This document shows, one piece after another, positions 61,224-64,000 of a DNA stretch of 64,000 nt. A program made the position numbers and the translations under genes. Where the stretch lies: positions 1,550,001-1,614,000 of the forward strand of contig CBDCCV010000001.1 in NCBI GenBank assembly GCA_965215025.1, given 5' to 3'. This stretch comes from CBDCCV01 sp965215025. Lineage in GTDB: Bacteria > Bacteroidota > Rhodothermia > Rhodothermales > Salinibacteraceae. The notes under the pieces were generated by a model that saw only the letters and a program-made list of their open reading frames with translations, did no database searches and had not been told where the DNA came from. Position 1 is the first letter of the stretch. Each line of letters opens with the position of its first letter.

Positions 61224-62363
61224 CTACCGCACAGGCTGAAGCTCCTGGTAGGTGCCGGCGTCCTTCTCGCGGCGGCCGTTGCCGTTAGAAGAATGGCCGT
61301 TGCCGTTGGTCACGGCGGACGCCGCCGGGCGCAACGTGGACGTACTCTTACCCATCTGACCGAGCTTGTTGCCAGCCGGGCGCGCCTCGGAAGGCCGGTC
61401 CAGCTTGCGGATGGAGGTGGCCCTTACGTCGCGGATGTCGGAGCCGTAGCGCTTGCCGGCCTCCTTCTGGAAGGCGTCATACGCCTGCGCGAAGTGGCCG
61501 CCAAGCGCCTCGGTCATCTCGTAGCGCTCGTTGTAGTTGTCCTTGATGGTCTTGAACTCGTTGAGGCGGTCCCAGTACGTGATGCTCTTCACCTTGTAGA
61601 AGTTGCTCTCGTACTCCTCGTTCTGGCGCAGGATGGAGTCGATCTGCGCCAGGCGGCTCTCGATGTCGCGCAGGGACTGTGTGGTTTTGTAGACGTCGAG
61701 GTAGCGCATGGCGTCCCAGCGCACGGCGCCGGCGATGACGGGCAGGAGCATCGCCAGGGCCACGAAGCCGACGTAGAGCACGAAGCTGTCCTGCCCGCCG
61801 GCCAGACGGCTCGCCTGGATGTCGGCCAGGCCCAGGATGGCCAGTTCAAGGCCTACGAGGAGCAGCCCCCAGAGCGCGCCCACGGCCAAGCTCGGCGTTT
61901 GGACGCGCGCCGTGCGCTCGCCGGGGTAGAGCGTCTCGATGAGGCGCTCGGCCACGATGAGGCCGCCGCCGGTGAGCACCGCCGCCAGCGTCCCCGCCGC
62001 GATCCAGCGCAAGACGCCCGGCAGCGCCGCGTCGCCCTGGATGAGCGGCGCCACCGAGAGCATGTTCAAAAAGAGCGCCGCCAGCACGAAGGCCACCACG
62101 ATAAACGTGTTGGCGCGCAGACGCCGGCGCATACTAAAGAACTCACCCGCGTCCAGCATAGGCCGCTCTTGCAGCTCATCGGCGCGCAGGCGCAGGTTGG
62201 CTTTTTCGACAAGCAGGTTCTCGTTCTGCTCGCGGTAGAAGGCCGATTTCTTTGTGACCTTGCGGATGAGTTGCCCCATCGCACGCTCGGCGAATTTCTT
62301 AATGCCGTGCGCGTTTTTCAGGTACGGGCCGTGGCGGAAGCGGTAGTAAAGTTGGCGGAGCAT
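61224..62363 (-). CDS. Conserved membrane protein of unknown function with coiled coil
   Basis: This 379-aa protein starts MLRQLYYRFRHGPYLKNAHG. The N-terminal 65 residues are basic and helical, with a likely coiled coil (FYREQNENLLVEKANLRLRADEL). Four hydrophobic segments follow (about 85-107, 118-138, 155-175, 190-212), then a long helical C-terminal part (LRDIESRLAQIDSILRQNEEYES) and a Gly/Asn/Ser-rich tail (TNGNGHSSNGNG). No family recognised. ATG 62363 is chosen; the frame upstream is non-coding in character. Confidence 0.7.
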   Translation of the reverse strand: MLRQLYYRFRHGPYLKNAHGIKKFAERAMGQLIRKVTKKSAFYREQNENLLVEKANLRLRADELQERPMLDAGEFFSMRRRLRANTFIVVAFVLAALFLNMLSVAPLIQGDAALPGVLRWIAAGTLAAVLTGGGLIVAERLIETLYPGERTARVQTPSLAVGALWGLLLVGLELAILGLADIQASRLAGGQDSFVLYVGFVALAMLLPVIAGAVRWDAMRYLDVYKTTQSLRDIESRLAQIDSILRQNEEYESNFYKVKSITYWDRLNEFKTIKDNYNERYEMTEALGGHFAQAYDAFQKEAGKRYGSDIRDVRATSIRKLDRPSEARPAGNKLGQMGKSTSTLRPAASAVTNGNGHSSNGNGRREKDAGTYQELQPVR

Positions 62364-62571
62364 CGGCGGCAGGAGAAGTGAGACGCAAAGACACGCAAAT
62401 CTGGCAGGACCCAAGCTAATTGCAAAGAGCGCGCCGCACTTCCACCGGGCGTGCCGCTCCGGCGTCGCCTCCGGAGCGGTGTGGGGTGTCCTTTGGCGCA
62501 GGAGGCTTAAGCCGGTGCGGCACGCAGAGAATTCACCCGTAAGCGGACACGGCTCAGCGGGGAAACCGCGC

Positions 62572-63006
62572 TCAGTGGATGTCGCGCGCGTAGATGTCCT
62601 GCTCCAGGTCATCGGCCACGAAGGCGATCTTTTCGAGCATCTCGCAGATCTCCTCGAAGTCGAGCGTGGGCAAGAGATGCGAGGCACGCAGCGAGAGGTA
62701 CGTCACCAGCTCGTTGTCCTCGTTGCGGAAGTCCTCGATGCAGACGGCGCCCACGTCCAGCTCGGCGTTCTTGCGCAGAAGCTGCTCCAAGTCGAAGCGC
62801 TGCGGCAGCGGGCCAATGGGGCTGTCCACGATGACGCGGGACGCATCGCGCCCTTCGATGTCCTGCTCTTTGTACAGGAGGTGCACCACCTGCGAGCGCT
62901 GGTCGTGCGTCATCACCTCGTAAACCCAGTGCTTGGCGTCAACGTGGCGCGCGTCCTCGCCATAGCGCTCGGCGAGGGCATCGGTAAGCTCGTGGAAGGT
63001 AGGCAT
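62572..63006 (-). CDS. Conserved hypothetical protein
   Basis: This 144-aa acidic soluble protein contains WVYEVMTHDQRSQVVHLLY, VIVDSPIGPLPQRFDLEQLL and YLSLRASHLLPTLDFEEICEML. The predicted beta-strand/helix pattern resembles small chaperone-like (CesT/YbjN) folds, but this is an impression only. ATG 63006 is used. It lies 208 bp upstream of the membrane-protein gene on the same strand and may be co-transcribed with it. Confidence 0.6.
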   Translation of the reverse strand: MPTFHELTDALAERYGEDARHVDAKHWVYEVMTHDQRSQVVHLLYKEQDIEGRDASRVIVDSPIGPLPQRFDLEQLLRKNAELDVGAVCIEDFRNEDNELVTYLSLRASHLLPTLDFEEICEMLEKIAFVADDLEQDIYARDIH

Positions 63007-63242
63007 TGAAAACGGGCGCAGGGTTGGTAACAGAGGAATCCGGAGGTGAAAGCGCGTTTGCTGAGGCGCAGTTCCTCTTCCACGTAAGCTCACACAAAGA
63101 TTACCACGCCTACGAAGCGTAACCGTCTGCCAGCGTCCTCTGCTGAATCATCACGTTTTTCAAGCCTGCGCGTTGAAGAGGAAGCAGGGGGCCGATAGGT
63201 TGGGCGCATCTGCCTGCCTTTTTGCGAACCGCCCCCGAAGCC

Positions 63243-64000
63243 ATGAGCGACCTCTTCGAGAAAATCGTCTCGCTGTCGAAGCAGCGCGGCCTCATCTTCC
63301 AGTCGTCCGAGATCTACGGCGGCCTCGGGGCGACGTACGACTACGGCCCGCTCGGCGTCGAGCTGAAGCGCAACGTCAAGGAGCGCTGGTGGCAGGCGAT
63401 GGTTTACCGCCACGACAACATCGTGGGCCTCGACGCCGCCATCATGATGCACCCCACCACGTGGAAAGCGTCCGGCCACGTGGACGCCTTCAACGACCCG
63501 ATGATCGACGACAAGGCCACCGGCAACCGCTACCGCGCCGACGAACTCATCGAAAGCCACATCCGCACGCTCCGCCAAGAAGGCGACGAGGCGCGCGCCG
63601 ACGCGGTGCACGGGCGCCTCGTCGAAGCGCTCAACGCCGAGGACGTCCCCCAAGCGCTCCAGGCCGTCATTCACGAAGAAAAAATCAAAGCGCCCGACTC
63701 CGGAGCCTTCGACTGGACCGATGTGCGCCAGTTCAACCTCATGTTCGAGACGCACATGGGGCCGATTAAAGACGACGAGAGCCAGATCTACCTCCGCCCC
63801 GAGACGGCGCAGGGCATCTTCGTCAACTTCCACAACGTGCAGAAGTCGGCGCGGCAGCACGTGCCGTTCGGCATCGCGCAGATGGGGAAGGCGTTCCGAA
63901 ATGAGATCGTGGCGCGGCAGTTCACCTTCCGCACGCGCGAGTTCGAGCAGATGGAGATGCAGTACTTCGTCAAGCCCGGCGCGCAGATGGACGCTTTTGC
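63243..64000 (+). CDS. glyS: Glycine--tRNA ligase, 3' end beyond window
   Basis: The first 252 codons of the single-chain class II glycyl-tRNA synthetase are present. It starts MSDLFEKIVSLSKQRGLIFQ, followed by SSEIYGGLGATYDYGPLGVELK, a bacterial helical insertion (about 90-150), YLRPETAQGIFVNF (motif region) and class II motif 2 (GKAFRNEI then FRTREFEQMEMQYF). This alpha2-type enzyme is distinct from the alpha2beta2 GlyQ/GlyS form. The start ATG 63243 precedes the conserved N-terminus. Confidence 0.95.
   Translation, partial: MSDLFEKIVSLSKQRGLIFQSSEIYGGLGATYDYGPLGVELKRNVKERWWQAMVYRHDNIVGLDAAIMMHPTTWKASGHVDAFNDPMIDDKATGNRYRADELIESHIRTLRQEGDEARADAVHGRLVEALNAEDVPQALQAVIHEEKIKAPDSGAFDWTDVRQFNLMFETHMGPIKDDESQIYLRPETAQGIFVNFHNVQKSARQHVPFGIAQMGKAFRNEIVARQFTFRTREFEQMEMQYFVKPGAQMDAF

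Overview
The window is 64 kb of GC-rich bacterial chromosome, apart from a few AT-richer patches at about 33.9-34.6, 35.86-36.0 and 46.2-48.3 kb. The gene set points to Rhodothermota (Rhodothermales) or a close relative on the Bacteroidota side. Evidence: two SusC/SusD pairs, a C-terminal type IX-like sorting domain on a large secreted protein, a GWxTD-type secreted protein, YpdA (bacillithiol-type redox), many starts without a Shine-Dalgarno sequence, and a few upstream boxes resembling the Bacteroidota TTTG / TAnnTTTG promoter. The species cannot be named from sequence alone.

Layout. 0-13.9 kb: a partial zinc-ribbon protein, an alpha/beta hydrolase, a 1354-aa secreted choice-of-anchor I / 5'-nucleotidase-like protein, a MacB-type ABC permease and ATPase, a frameshifted DUF3667 gene, bioY, a TPR protein, a VWA protein, a Uma2 nuclease-like protein and rsmA. 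14-20.7 kb: mgtE, a minus-strand cytochrome c maturation cluster (ccmB-ccmC-ccmD-ccmE plus DUF1499), an ADP-ribosylglycohydrolase and murB. 21-33.9 kb: two tandem SusC-SusD units. The second is followed by an intact GWxTD-like gene; the first is followed by a decayed fragment of the same protein. 34-36 kb: a low-GC orphan secreted protein and an IS3-family element with inverted repeats, a 3-bp target duplication, a programmed -1 slippery site and a damaged orfB. 36-46.2 kb: housekeeping genes (MGMT-like, aroA, adenosine deaminase, tatA, gatA, sucD, engB, serA). Two toxin-antitoxin modules sit between gatA and sucD, and the gatA 3' tail is duplicated between them. 46.3-50.7 kb: a low-GC minus-strand group encoding a secreted protein, a membrane-anchored DsbA-like oxidoreductase and an 8-cysteine exported peptide, lying downstream of a large FtsX/MacB-type permease. 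50.7-64 kb: ypdA, tadA, an AbrB/PIN toxin-antitoxin pair, arginine deiminase, truA, aroK, rnhB, a secreted EEP-family protein, rho, radC, two conserved unknowns and the 5' part of glyS.

The most unusual signals are outside genes. Many spacers contain degenerate tandem 7-mers or 8-mers, often arranged as inverted repeats. A second family of palindromes starts with GTAGRG and has a variable core. Four TAAC motifs at exact 11-bp spacing precede the large secreted nucleotidase-like gene. The best candidates for undescribed biology are the Cys-rich peptide / DsbA-like locus (46.3-48.3 kb) and the gatA-linked toxin-antitoxin island with its recoded gatA tail. All assignments are from reading the sequence; no database search was run.
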